A stretch of DNA of 64,000 nt from Gemmatimonadota bacterium (GTDB taxonomy: Bacteria > Gemmatimonadota > Gemmatimonadetes > Gemmatimonadales > Gemmatimonadaceae): contig JACPFW010000018.1 in assembly GCA_016182795.1 (NCBI GenBank), positions 30,778-94,777 of the forward strand, given 5' to 3'. The translations under genes were made by a program, and so were the position numbers. The notes beneath the pieces were generated by a model. That model was given only the letters and a program-made list of their open reading frames with translations. It was not told where the DNA came from and did no database searches. Below are positions 1 to 9,417 of this stretch, one piece after another; position 1 is the stretch's first letter; each line of letters starts with the position of its first letter.

Positions 1-2
1 TC

Positions 3-902
3 GAGGACGGGGCGCTCGACGCGCGTGACATCGAGCGCGTCAACGCCGCGAAGCGCCAGATCGTCGAGCAGGACGGCCTGCTGGAGTTCTATCCGCACAC
101 CGAGGGGCTCGATCAGGTGGCGGGACTTGGCGGACTCAAGGCGTGGCTGAAGCGCCGACGCTCGGTGGTCACCGATCCGCGGCGCGCCGAGGAGTTCGGG
201 CTCGGGTTCCCCAAGGGCGTGCTCCTGCTCGGCGTGCCGGGGTGCGGCAAGAGCCTGTGCGCCAAGTCGGTGGCGCACGAGTGGAGCCTGCCGCTGCTCA
301 AGCTCGACCCGTCGAATCTCTACGACAAGTTCGTCGGCGAGAGCGAACACAACTTCAAGCGCGCGATGCTCACCGCCGAGCGCCTCGCGCCAATCGTGTT
401 GTGGATTGACGAGTTGGAGAAGGCATTCGCGTCAGCCAGTGCCGATGCCGACGGCGGCGTGTCACACCGCATCTTCGGCACGTTCCTGAGCTGGTTGCAG
501 GACCGCCGCGGCGATGTCTTTGTGGTGGCAACGTCCAACGACGTCGCCAAGCTTCCGCCGGAGTTCATTCGCAAGGGGCGGTTCGACGAAATCTTCTTTG
601 TGGACTTGCCGGGTGACGTGGCGCGGGCCGAGATCCTGCGCATTCACCTGCGCAAGCGCAAACAGGATCCCGACAAGCTCGACCTGCCGGATCTGGTGGC
701 CGCCACGAAGGGGTTCAGCGGCGCCGAGATTGAGGAGAGCATCGTCAGCGCGATGTACGCGGCGTTCTCCGCCGGCACTGCGGTGGACACCGATGCACTG
801 CTCACCGAGATCGCCGCGACGCGTCCGTTGTCGAAGACGATGCCGGAGAGGCTGGATGCGCTGCGCCGGTGGGCGTCACATCGAACGGTCGCGGCAGACT
901 AG
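3..902 (+). CDS. Ycf46-like AAA+ ATPase (5' partial)
   Basis: C-terminal AAA+ module of a Ycf46-type ATPase; the reading frame is open from the left edge, so the gene starts outside the window. The GTG at 117 is internal. Visible motifs are Walker A GVPGCGKS (about 231-254), Walker B with LWIDELEK about 50 residues later, sensor-1 in VATSND, and the arginine-finger stretch RKGRFDE, followed by a lid helix region with GFSGAEIE. This order matches the family whose distant members are plastid Ycf46 and cyanobacterial regulators of CO2 use; the client here is unknown. The last 4 bases overlap the convergent lactate permease gene. Confidence 0.85.
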   Translation, partial: EDGALDARDIERVNAAKRQIVEQDGLLEFYPHTEGLDQVAGLGGLKAWLKRRRSVVTDPRRAEEFGLGFPKGVLLLGVPGCGKSLCAKSVAHEWSLPLLKLDPSNLYDKFVGESEHNFKRAMLTAERLAPIVLWIDELEKAFASASADADGGVSHRIFGTFLSWLQDRRGDVFVVATSNDVAKLPPEFIRKGRFDEIFFVDLPGDVARAEILRIHLRKRKQDPDKLDLPDLVAATKGFSGAEIEESIVSAMYAAFSAGTAVDTDALLTEIAATRPLSKTMPERLDALRRWASHRTVAAD

Positions 903-2494
903 GCCAGCACCAGCACCCAGAGCCCGACGAGGCTCGCCAGTACCACGGAGTGCCAGAAGATCCGCCGCAGGATCAGTCCCTCGTGCCCCACGAAGCCAGT
1001 GGCGGCGCCGGCGACGACGATGCTCTGGGCATCGATCATTTTGCCCATCACACCGCCGGCGCTGTTGGCGGCGGCCATCAGCACCGCGCTCACGCCCACC
1101 TGCGTGGCGGTCAGCACCTGGAGTGACCCGAACAGGACATTGCTCGACGTGTCGCTGCCCGTCAGCGCGACGCCCAGCCAGCCGAGCATGGTGCCAAAGA
1201 ACGGATAGGCGCGCCCGGTGTGCGCGAACGCGAGTCCAAGAATGGCGTCCAGCCCCGCGTAGCGCATGACGAAGCCGATGCCAAACATCGCGGCGATGGT
1301 CAGCAACGGGATGCGCGCGCGTCGCAGCGCGTCGCCGTAGGCGCTGACGATGCTTCGCCGACCCGCGCGCATGGCGAGCCCCGCCACAATGCCGGCGAGC
1401 AGGATGGCCGTGCCGGTGGCCGACAGCCAATTGAGGGTGAAAACCGCCGCCTCGGGCTTGGCAACCGCCACCACCGGCGGCGTGCGCTCGACCGCGTTGT
1501 GCAGCCACGGCACCTCGATGGTCGGAGCGGAAATGCCGTTGAGCCCGTTCTTCACCGCCGGCACCCCCCACGCGGTCACGAACACCGCGAGGATGATCCA
1601 CGGCAGCCACGCCTTCCCCACTTCGATCTCCCCCTGCCTCTCCCCCTGCACCACACTCTGCCTCTGTCCCTGCACTTCGTCTGAGGGTTTCCAGACGCGG
1701 AGGAATGCCCACAGCCCTGCCATCGAGCACATCGCCGCGACGATGTCGACGAGCCACGGGCCGTGGTAGGTCGCCATCAAGTACTGCGGAATGGCGAACG
1801 CGACGCCGGCGACGAGCAATGCAGGCCACACAGCGATCGTGCGGCGAAATCCACAGTACGCGGCGATAAGCCAGAATGGCACGATGAGACTGAAGGGCGG
1901 CAACAGCGTCCCGACGGCGGCCGACAGCGCGTGGACGTCGATGCCCGTGACGCCGCCCAGCGCGATAATCGGCGTGCCGAGCGCGCCGAACGCGACGGGC
2001 GCGGTGTTGGCGAGCAGCGAGAGCACGGCGCTCTCGAGCGGCGCGAACCCGAGTCCCACCAAGAGCGCCGACGTGATGGCCACCGGCGTGCCGAAGCCCG
2101 CCGCCCCCTCGAAGAACGCGCCCAGCGAGAACGCGACGAGCACGAGCTGCAGTCGTCGGTCGGCGGTCACATCGGCGATGTGCTCGCGCAGTGCGTTAAA
2201 CGCGCCGTGCTCCACGGCCAGCCGATACAGGAACAGCACGTTGATGAGGATCCACCCAATCGGGAACAGGCCGTAGGCGGCGCCAAGCGCGGCGGCGGCG
2301 ACCGTCGACGCGGCCGGCATTCCGGACATCCACACAGCGATGACCATAGCCGACCCCAATCCAAGCAAGGCGGCCCAATGCGCCTGCACCCGCTGCGAGG
2401 CGAGGGCGCCGAGAAGCAGAACCACGGGAAGCGCGGCGACGATCGTGGAGAGCAGCGCGCTGCCGAGCGGGTTATACGGTTGAGGCCAGGTCAC
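899..2494 (-). CDS. lldP: L-lactate permease
   Basis: 531-residue polytopic membrane protein of the LctP/LldP lactate permease family, importing lactate or glycolate with protons. The family region FFEGAAGFGTPVAI is present near residue 130, with many hydrophobic segments across the length, normal for the family. The loop at about residues 270-290 is Gln/Glu/Gly-rich (QGQRQSVVQGERQGE) and is encoded by a direct-repeat tract (about 1622-1685) that resembles the spacer upstream of queD; the frame is kept. It ends in a 4-bp overlap with the AAA ATPase. The start ATG at 2494 faces the secreted-protein gene at 2668, so a divergent promoter probably lies in 2495-2667. Confidence 0.9.
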   Translation of the reverse strand: MTWPQPYNPLGSALLSTIVAALPVVLLLGALASQRVQAHWAALLGLGSAMVIAVWMSGMPAASTVAAAALGAAYGLFPIGWILINVLFLYRLAVEHGAFNALREHIADVTADRRLQLVLVAFSLGAFFEGAAGFGTPVAITSALLVGLGFAPLESAVLSLLANTAPVAFGALGTPIIALGGVTGIDVHALSAAVGTLLPPFSLIVPFWLIAAYCGFRRTIAVWPALLVAGVAFAIPQYLMATYHGPWLVDIVAAMCSMAGLWAFLRVWKPSDEVQGQRQSVVQGERQGEIEVGKAWLPWIILAVFVTAWGVPAVKNGLNGISAPTIEVPWLHNAVERTPPVVAVAKPEAAVFTLNWLSATGTAILLAGIVAGLAMRAGRRSIVSAYGDALRRARIPLLTIAAMFGIGFVMRYAGLDAILGLAFAHTGRAYPFFGTMLGWLGVALTGSDTSSNVLFGSLQVLTATQVGVSAVLMAAANSAGGVMGKMIDAQSIVVAGAATGFVGHEGLILRRIFWHSVVLASLVGLWVLVLA

Positions 2495-2667
2495 GGGTGG
2501 CGTGGTGGGGAAGGCCCGAAGATGCGGCAGTTCGGGCGTGGCCGCTACCGTGGCACGGGCGTGTCGGCGGAGGTATATCTAGGCGCACCCGTGCCTCGAT
2601 GGCTGACGTTGGATCACGGACGATGCCCGTCCGGCGCTCCGCTCACCCCGCACCCGGAACCTCGCCG

Positions 2668-3054
2668 ATGAAGATCCGCCTGCTAGCCGCGCTCGCTCTT
2701 GCTCTCGTTCTCCCCGCCGCCGCTCGCGCACAGGGAGATCCCAAGCCAGCCGCCGTTGACCCTGTGGGCAAGTACTCCGTGCAGGCCGTCGTGCAGGGTC
2801 AGGCCGCCGACTTCGACATGGTGATCGAGAAGAAGGACGACGGCACATACACGGGGACCCTGTCCAATCCGAACTTTGGCACGTCGGTGGTCTCGTCGCT
2901 CAAGGTCGAAGGGCGCACGCTGAAGCTCGTGCTCGCCACGCCGCAGGGCGTCGAGGCGGTGGCCGAGGTGACCGTCGCCGAGGATGGCGCGCTCGACGGC
3001 TCGTGGTCGATGCAGGGGGATGGGGGGAAGATGACGGGCAAGAAGTTGCCGTAG
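2668..3054 (+). CDS. Small secreted protein of unknown function
   Basis: 128 residues beginning MKIRLLAALALALVLP, a typical signal peptide with cleavage likely after ARAQ. The mature part has repeated beta-strand patterns (TYTGTLSNPNFG, GSWSMQGDGGKMTGK) like small lipocalin-type or DUF-type periplasmic proteins that describe a substrate-independent barrel; I do not recognise a named family. An upstream in-frame start at 2497 exists but its extra sequence is Arg-rich and not signal-like. The gene ends just before a family A hairpin repeat, which probably ends its transcript. Confidence 0.7.
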   Translation: MKIRLLAALALALVLPAAARAQGDPKPAAVDPVGKYSVQAVVQGQAADFDMVIEKKDDGTYTGTLSNPNFGTSVVSSLKVEGRTLKLVLATPQGVEAVAEVTVAEDGALDGSWSMQGDGGKMTGKKLP

Positions 3055-4878
3055 GCAACTTCTTGACAGAGAGACAACAGACAAACAACAGAGAGAAAAC
3101 AGAGGAGGCCCGGCGCTGGTTGCGGCCGGGCCTCTGTTGTTTCTCTGTTGTTTCTCTGTTGTTTCTATGAGTTCGCGGTGCGTGCCGCGCTCGACGATCT
3201 CCCCGTGCTCGAGGACCAGAATCTGGTCGGCGCTCTGGATCGTGCTCAGGCGGTGGGCAATCACGAAGGTCGTGCGGCCGCTGCGCAGCGCGCGGAGCCC
3301 TTCCTTGATCTGCTGCTCGCTCTCGCTGTCGAGGCTGGAGGTCGCCTCGTCGAGCAACAGCACGCGGGGGTCGCTGAGAATCGCGCGGGCGATCGCCACG
3401 CGCTGCCGCTGGCCGCCCGACAGCTTGACGCCGCGCTCACCGACCACCGTGTCGTAGCCATCCGGGAACTGGCGCACAAACTCGTCGCAGTGCGCCACGC
3501 GGGCGGCGGCGAGCACTTCATCCTGGGTCGCGCCTGGCTTGGAGAACGCAATGTTGTCGAGCACCGTGCCGTCGAACAGAAAGTTGTCCTGCAGCACGAC
3601 GCCAAGGTGCGCCCGGTAGTCGCGTAGGCGGATCGACATCAGGTCGCGCCCGTCCACGAGAATGCGCCCCGACTTGGGTCGGGCGAACGCCATGATCAGC
3701 GAAATCAGCGTGCTCTTGCCCGAACCGCTCGACCCGACCAGCGCCGTCGTGGTTCCCGCCGGCGCGTGGAACGACACGCCGTTGAGCACCGGGATCCCCT
3801 CGCGATACTCAAAGCTGACCTGCTCGAACGTGATCTCCCCGCGCAGCGCCGGCACGCGGTCGCGCGTCGCGTCGTGCTCGTCCTCAGTCGGCGTATGCAT
3901 GATCTCGCGAATGCGGTCGAGCCCGGCAAACGCCTCGGTGATCTGCGTGCCGATGCTTGCGATCTGCACCACGGGGAACGCGACCAGCGCCACCATGAAC
4001 ACGTACATGAACAGATCGCCGATCGTCATCTCGCCGCGGATGATCGCGCGGCCGCCAAAGACGATCAGCACCACGTAAATGGCGCCAATGATCACGGTGC
4101 TCATCGCGCCGATCGCCGACGTCCCCGTGATCGTACGCGCGATGTTGCGGAACAGCCGGTGCGCGCCGAGCGTGAACACTTTCTCCTCGCGCTTTTCGGC
4201 GGTATAGACCTTCACCACGCGCGCGCCGCCGAACGCCTGACCGAGGCGGCCGCTGACTTCCGCGCTGATCACACTGCGCTCGCGGAACACCGGGCGCAGC
4301 GTCTTGAACGCGTACGCCATCCCCGCGCCGAAGAGCGCAAGGAAGACGAGCGTCGCCACCGTCATCTGCCAGTTGAGGTAGAACAGCACGCCGAGCGCGA
4401 CCAGCGCCGTCAGCACACCGCCCACGAGCTGGATGATGCCCGTGCCGATGAGATTGCGAATGCCCTCGGCGTCGTTCATCACGCGGTTGATCAACACGCC
4501 ACTCTGCGTCTCGTCGAAGAACGCCACCGGCAGCCGCAGCAGCCGCGCATGCACCCGGCGGCGCAGTTCGGTGATCGCCCGCTGTCCGGCCACGCTGATC
4601 ACCTGCGACAGCGCAAACGACGTGGCGGCCTGCACCAGCGCCGCGGCGCCGACCGCGAGGGCCAGCGGCCACAGCAGGTCGAACCGCTGCTTGCCGACCA
4701 CTTCGTCCATCAGCCACTTGGTGCTCGCCGGGCCCACAAAACCGGCGGCGCGGCTCAACAGCATCAGCGCAAAGCCAACGCTGAGCGTGCGCCGGTGCGC
4801 GAGCATCAGGACCTTGGTCTCGGCCCACGCGGCTTTGTAGTCTGTCTTCTTCTTGTCAGGCAACTTCGGGGCCGTCAT
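2683..4878 (-). CDS. ABC exporter, MsbA-like (3' end reads through repeat)
   Basis: Half-size ABC exporter with fused membrane and ATPase domains, of the lipid/drug exporter (MsbA/LmrA) type. Six hydrophobic segments occupy residues about 25-310. The ATPase domain has Walker A GSSGSGKST (about 383), signature LSGGQRQR (about 484), Walker B LLLDEATSS (about 505) and H-loop IAHRLST (about 540). Homology stops at GTHREL near residue 570; the usual last 15-25 residues are replaced by repeat-coded ETTEKQQRNNR, and the frame continues antisense to the gene at 2668 until 2683. The true product may end near 3165, where a TAG sits in another frame. Start ATG overlaps the phosphodiesterase stop (ATGA), so the two are translationally coupled. 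Confidence 0.85.
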   Translation of the reverse strand: MTAPKLPDKKKTDYKAAWAETKVLMLAHRRTLSVGFALMLLSRAAGFVGPASTKWLMDEVVGKQRFDLLWPLALAVGAAALVQAATSFALSQVISVAGQRAITELRRRVHARLLRLPVAFFDETQSGVLINRVMNDAEGIRNLIGTGIIQLVGGVLTALVALGVLFYLNWQMTVATLVFLALFGAGMAYAFKTLRPVFRERSVISAEVSGRLGQAFGGARVVKVYTAEKREEKVFTLGAHRLFRNIARTITGTSAIGAMSTVIIGAIYVVLIVFGGRAIIRGEMTIGDLFMYVFMVALVAFPVVQIASIGTQITEAFAGLDRIREIMHTPTEDEHDATRDRVPALRGEITFEQVSFEYREGIPVLNGVSFHAPAGTTTALVGSSGSGKSTLISLIMAFARPKSGRILVDGRDLMSIRLRDYRAHLGVVLQDNFLFDGTVLDNIAFSKPGATQDEVLAAARVAHCDEFVRQFPDGYDTVVGERGVKLSGGQRQRVAIARAILSDPRVLLLDEATSSLDSESEQQIKEGLRALRSGRTTFVIAHRLSTIQSADQILVLEHGEIVERGTHRELIETTEKQQRNNRGPAATSAGPPLFSLCCLSVVSLSRSCLRQLLARHLPPIPLHRPRAVERAILGDGHLGHRLDALRRGEHELQRAPFDLERRDHRRAKVRIGQGPRVCAVVLLLDHHVEVGGLTLHDGLHGVLAHRVNGGWLGISLCASGGGENESKSERG
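3062..3167. repeat. Family A hairpin repeat, copy 1 (CAACAGAGA arrays)
   Basis: Left arm of CAACAGA-type units (3066-3104), a GC-rich core GAGGCCCGGC...GCCGGGCCTC (about 3105-3134), then a right arm of CTCTGTTGTTT units to 3166. The two arms are reverse complements, so the whole makes one nested hairpin between the convergent genes at 2668 and 4878, suitable as a bidirectional terminator. No stop codon lies in the array in any frame, so the ABC transporter frame reads straight through it. Confidence 0.9.
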
Positions 4879-5681
4879 CGTGACTCCGCGCGGGAGATGA
4901 CCCCGGAGGCGCGCCCCAACAGCGCGAGCATCGGCCCCGGATCGTCGGAAAGTATCGCGTTGACCCCGCCATCCCAAAGTCGCCGGGCCATGGCCGGGTC
5001 ATTGATGGTCCAGCAGTGCGTGGGAATCCCGTGTTCGTGCAGCATCCGGGCGAATCGCCGCACCGGGACGGGCAGGAGTTTCCAGGCGGGCGGAACGCTG
5101 CACGCCTGGTACGGCACCGCTCCGGCAGGAAGCCCGAACAGCGCCCGCCAGAAGAGCCGCGTGATGTCGGGCTTCGAGGCGGTGACGTGGAAGCCGCGTC
5201 CGGCCAACTGCGCATGCGCGGCGTCGCTGAAGCTGCCAATCAGCACCCGGTCCGTTGCCCCGTGCCGCGCTAGGGCGTGGAGCGTCGGCTCGGTGGCCTC
5301 CGGCGCCTTGATCTCGAGAATGCATGGAACGCCGGGGAAGGACTCCAGCACCTCGTCGAGCGTCGGGATGCGCACCCCGGTGGCGCGGTAGGGAAAGGTG
5401 CGCCCCCCGTCGCGGGTGAAGCGGGAGCCGGCGTCCAGCGCGCGCAGTGCTGCCGCTGAATGCTCAACCACCAGGCCGTGGCCATCGGTCGTGCGCTCCA
5501 GCGTCGGGTCGTGGATGACCACGGGCACACCGTCCGCGCTGAGCCGTACGTCGAACTCAACGCCATCCGCCCCGAGCGCCAACCCCTGCCGCAGGGACTC
5601 GAGGGTGTCCTCAGGCGCGTGCTCCGAGTTGCCGCGGTGGGCGATGACCAGGCGTGCGGAGGGATCAAGCAGCGGAAACAT
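4875..5681 (-). CDS. Glycerophosphodiester phosphodiesterase
   Basis: GDPD-family TIM-barrel enzyme of 268 residues that cleaves glycerophosphodiesters to glycerol-3-phosphate and an alcohol. Diagnostic motifs are AHRGNSEHAPEDT (residues about 14-26), EFDVRLSADG with the metal-binding Glu/Asp, and VIHDPTLERTT. No signal peptide is seen, so it is probably cytoplasmic. Its ORF is continuous upstream with the TonB receptor ORF because the intervening hairpin repeat lacks stops; MFPLLDP at 5681 is the sensible start since it matches the family's N-terminus. It is coupled by ATGA to the downstream ABC exporter, hinting at phospholipid turnover or export. Confidence 0.88.
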   Translation of the reverse strand: MFPLLDPSARLVIAHRGNSEHAPEDTLESLRQGLALGADGVEFDVRLSADGVPVVIHDPTLERTTDGHGLVVEHSAAALRALDAGSRFTRDGGRTFPYRATGVRIPTLDEVLESFPGVPCILEIKAPEATEPTLHALARHGATDRVLIGSFSDAAHAQLAGRGFHVTASKPDITRLFWRALFGLPAGAVPYQACSVPPAWKLLPVPVRRFARMLHEHGIPTHCWTINDPAMARRLWDGGVNAILSDDPGPMLALLGRASGVISRAESR

Positions 5682-5739
5682 GTCCGAAATGTAAGGGGGC
5701 AGGGGCGGGTGCAGCGTGCCAGAAGTGGCAGTGGTGGGA

Positions 5740-5824
5740 AAACAGAAGCGGCGGAGCATCTCTGCCCCGCCGCCCTGTTGTTTCTCTGTTGCCCTTCTGT
5801 TGTTTCTCTGTTGTCTCTCTGCTG
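5740..5824. repeat. Family A hairpin repeat, copy 2
   Basis: Immediately after the TAA of the receptor's alternate frame (5825-5827), the minus strand reads AGCAGAGAGACAACAGAGAAACAAC-type units, then a GC hairpin (GGCGGCGGGGCA...TGCTCCGCCGC) and TTCTGTTTT. It therefore looks like a terminator for the receptor gene on the minus strand. The CAACAGAGA array is open in every frame, which lets the receptor ORF continue into the phosphodiesterase ORF. Confidence 0.85.
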
Positions 5825-8576
5825 TTAGAACGCGTACTGAATGCGCGTCATCACCATTGTCGAGCAGGTTCTGCGCCATGACCGACAGCATCGCGCCGCC
5901 CAGGAAGTTCGGGCGGAAGTTCGCCGACGCGTCGTACAGGTTGTATGCGTGCACCGGGCCGACGTACACGCCCGAGTTGCCCGGGAAGGCAGCCGCGTGA
6001 CGGAAGCGCGCCTCGACGCCGAAGCCGCTCGTCTCGTCCTTGTAGCGGATCGCCACCGTGCTCTTCTTCCGCGGCGCGTTGAGCGCGATATCCGACACGC
6101 CGCCCACCTGCGCGCGCGAGAAGAAGTCCTTGCTCACCCAGCTGTAGGTGCCGTACACCGACAACCGCTCGGCAACCATGTAGTTGCCGCTGAGGTCAAC
6201 GCCGCTGACCCGCACGCGGCCGAAGTTGCGGTACGCGAGCACGATGTCCGTGCTCCCCGAGAGCGGGTTGTCCGGGTTCACGACGCCGAGCGGAACGCCC
6301 GTCGTCGCCGAGCCGGAGACGCCGCCGAGTCCACCGGCGATGGTCGGGGCCAGCTGCGTGGCCAGCGCCGTCGCGGTCGGGCCAGCCGCCGGTCCGAGCG
6401 CCGGCGTGAGCGCCGCCGTCAGGGCCGGAATGAGTCGCGGGCCAACGAAGCCCGCCAGCGAGGCGGCATCGAGGAAGACGTTCGGCGTCTCGACGATCAG
6501 CGGGCCGACAAAATCGGTGCGCTCCGAGTACCACCAGTCCACTGTGCCGTAGAACTTCTTGCCAAGCTGCCCCTTCCAGCCGGCTTCCCAGCTGGTCGTG
6601 AGCGTCGGGCGAATCTGATCGATGTCGCGCACGTCGCCGGCGCCCACATCCGTAAACCGCGCCGTGGTCGGGTTGAGCACGCGCAGCTTCGTGCTCACCT
6701 GCGCCGACGTGGGCTGCATGCCGGCGAGCGTCGTCATGACGACGTTCGACAGCGCCCCGGCCGTCGCCGCGCCGAAGCTTGGCGTCAGCGCCGCCTTCAC
6801 CGCATTGCCCATGCCACCCGCGCTCGCGGCGGCCACCGCCGCCGGGAAGAAGAGCGCCGCATTGGCGGGCACAAACGCGCCCTTGCCCGCCGGATTGAAC
6901 GGGGACTTCATGCACAGGTTGCCGAGGCCGCCCGCGCAGTCCCGACGGAAGTGGAAGCCGTCGGACGGCGTGCCAAGCGCCCGCACCGTGTACAGCGCGT
7001 TGGACGAGTTGGTGCCGCCAATGTATCCGGCCGCCAAGTCGAGGAACTGGTTGTTCGTCGACGGGTTGGAGAAGCCCTTGTTGTACGAGACGCGGAAGCT
7101 CTGCAGGTCGTTCGGGTTGTACACGAGCGCCGCGCGCGGCGACCAGCTCCCTTCGCTCAGACGGCTGTGCTTGTCGTAGCGGATGGCGCCCACCGCCTGC
7201 CAGTACTTGTTCAGGTGCGTGATCGAGTGCACGTACCCGCCGACTTCGGTGAAGTTGTCGTCGTTCTCGTTGCGGCCGTTGATCGTGCCGCCGGTCACCG
7301 GGTTCGTCAGCAGATAGTCGGCGCCGTACACGAATGTCTGCTTGCCGTCCGGACCGAACGACATGCTGTGCTGCACCTGCCCGACCGTCTGGCTCGACTT
7401 GTCAACGATCGGCGCGCCGGTGCGGAGCAGGAACGTGTCGCCGGCGTTGCTCTCGTTGCGGAAAACCTGCGCGAACAGCCGGCCGCGCTTGGCGCGCAGC
7501 TGGTACGCGCGGAACTGCCAATCCTTCACCTGGGCGGCACCAAGGCCCGTCGGCTCCACGGCGCTGCCAATCAGCGACTGGCCGACGTTCGCGACGACTT
7601 CGGTGCGCTTGTCCGGGCGCCAGTCGGCGCGGAGGTCCAGTGCCGTACGCTCAATGTCAAACACGCGCTGATGGCCGGCCTTGAGCTCTACGCTATCCAC
7701 GCTCGTAAAATCCGTGGCGGTCAGGCGCTCGGCCGACACCTTGTAGCCAAACTTCTCGCCGACCGTGTTGGCGTAGCGCGCCGAGATGCGGCGCAGGCTC
7801 TGCTCGCCGACATCGGCCGTGATCGTGCCGCCCTTCGACGTGAACGGCGACTTCGTGATGACGTGCATCACGCCCTGCGTCGCGTTCGGGCCGTAGAGTG
7901 CCGCAGCCGGGCCAAGGACGACTTCGATACGCTCGATGTCCTCGTTGGCGGTCGGCGCCATGTACGAGATGTTGACGCGCAGCGACGGGACAAAGTTGAA
8001 TCGGTTGTCCGTGAGCGTCAGCAGCGAGCCGGAAAAGATGTTGTTGAAGCCGCGGGCGACCACGTTGGTCTGCACCACGCCGCCGGCGGTGATGTCGATA
8101 CCCGGCACGTCGCGGAGCTGGTCCGTCGGGGTCGCCGTCACGGTCTCGTTGATCTTTTCCTGGCTCAGCACGCTGATGGCGGCCGGCGCCTTGTTGATCT
8201 TCTCCTCTTCCGCGATGCCGGTGATCGCCACGGTGTTCAGCTGCGTGGGCATTTCGGAGAGCTTGAAGTCAGCGGTTGCGGTCGCGCCGCTCACCGCCAC
8301 GCCGTCCTTGCGCGCCGGCTTGAAGCCGATGCGCGTGACGCGGACGGCGTACGACCCGTTCCGAAGATTGGCGATGACATAACGCCCGTCCTCTCCGGTG
8401 GTCGCGACGCCCAGCGTGCGGAGCCCATCAATGGCCTGCACGGTGGCCGACGCCACCGCTCCGCCCGCCTCGTCGGTCACCTTGCCGACTATGCGTCCCT
8501 GCTGCGCCGCCGCGGATCCTGCCACGGCAACGAAACCGATTGCCGCCAGCAACCTGCCGACGAATCGAACAACCAT
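5825..8576 (-). CDS. TonB-dependent receptor, frameshifted near C-terminus
   Basis: Outer-membrane TonB-dependent transporter. Residues 1-25 are a signal peptide (MVVRFVGRLLAAIGF...), about 27-110 a carboxypeptidase-regulatory-like Ig domain (GKVTDEAGGAV, GRYVIANLRNG), about 125-235 the plug (RDVPGIDITAGG, IERIEVVLGPAAALYGPNA), and the rest the 22-strand barrel. The substrate is not evident. The start at 8576 fits the signal peptide better than 8654. The in-frame ORF does not stop at the receptor end; in the next frame, a few codons after NLLDN, the DNA encodes MTRIQYAF then TAA at 5825-5827, the expected barrel-closing ending. A one-base indel near 5855 is therefore likely. First gene of a minus-strand run with the phosphodiesterase and ABC exporter. 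Confidence 0.85.
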
Positions 8577-8796
8577 AGTGACACCTCGTGGGGTGAGTGT
8601 TGCAACGAACCCAACTCTCCCAGCGCCGCCAGCGGCGAAGGGAAAGCTGTACATCCAAGTCCGCTAAAACTTTGGCATGAAGTCCGCAAAGGTCAATGAG
8701 CGGGGCACGGGTTTCTCTCAGAGGACAATCGATCCTCCCCCCTCCGCTGACTCGCGACGCTCATGGACGACTGGCCAGAGCGAAGATCACACGAAC

Positions 8797-9357
8797 TCAG
8801 TTGGGTCCGCTTTGGACTGTAGTGGAATCCCTGAGCACGCGCCGCACGGAGTTGAGTCGCAGCGAGGAGCCGCGGGTTGGGACCTTCGTCTCCACCACGC
8901 GGTGCTGGCTCGTGCTCGCGTGGATCATCTTGCCGTCGCCGACGTAGATCCCGACGTGCGAGATGCGCGTGCTGCGTCCGCGGCCGAACATGAGCAGGTC
9001 GCCGGGCCGCAGCGTGGTGGAGTCGGGATTCACCGCCTCACCCTCGCGCGCGATGCGCGCCGCGTTGTGCGGCAGGTCGACGCCCACCGACTTGAGCACG
9101 TACTTCACCAGGCCGCTGCAGTCGAACCCGCGCTCGGGCGACGCCGCGGCGTAGCGGTACCGCTTGCCCAGCTGCGCCCGCGCCCGCTGGACGACCGAGT
9201 CGGCCGACATCACCCCGCGCTTCGAAAACGGTCCGTCCGGATTCGACCCGCGCGCGATCAGGTCGGCGAGCGGGCCAACGCTGCCCTGCGCCCACGCCGG
9301 CTGGGCGGCGGCGGTCGCAAACACGAGCGCGAAGAGAAGTCGGGTAAGGCGCAGCAT
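8797..9357 (-). CDS. NlpC/P60 family cell-wall hydrolase
   Basis: 186-residue exported cysteine peptidase (C40 family) that would cut the stem peptide of peptidoglycan. A signal peptide MLRLTRLLFALVFA precedes AWAQ. The NlpC/P60 domain fills the C-terminal two thirds, with catalytic Cys in GFDCSGLVKY, His in ISHVGIYVGDG and the third polar residue in IHAS. I chose the ATG at 9357 because the upstream extension to 9414 would bury the signal peptide. About 220 bases separate it from the receptor gene; that gap holds no gene and presumably the receptor promoter. Confidence 0.88.
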   Translation of the reverse strand: MLRLTRLLFALVFATAAAQPAWAQGSVGPLADLIARGSNPDGPFSKRGVMSADSVVQRARAQLGKRYRYAAASPERGFDCSGLVKYVLKSVGVDLPHNAARIAREGEAVNPDSTTLRPGDLLMFGRGRSTRISHVGIYVGDGKMIHASTSQHRVVETKVPTRGSSLRLNSVRRVLRDSTTVQSGPN

Positions 9358-9417
9358 GGGAAGCTTGAAAGCTAGCCTGCCCCGCGGGGACGCGGAACCG
9401 GCCGTCCCCGCCAAATA

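Noticed and set aside
3062..3167. CRISPR-like look of the short repeated units
   Set aside because: Units are about 11 nt, contiguous without spacers, and arranged as inverted arms; no cas genes are present.
5841..8699. 952-codon open frame on the plus strand across the TonB receptor
   Set aside because: Antisense shadow of a real gene in GC-rich DNA; Arg/His/Ala-rich, with no domain or codon pattern of its own.
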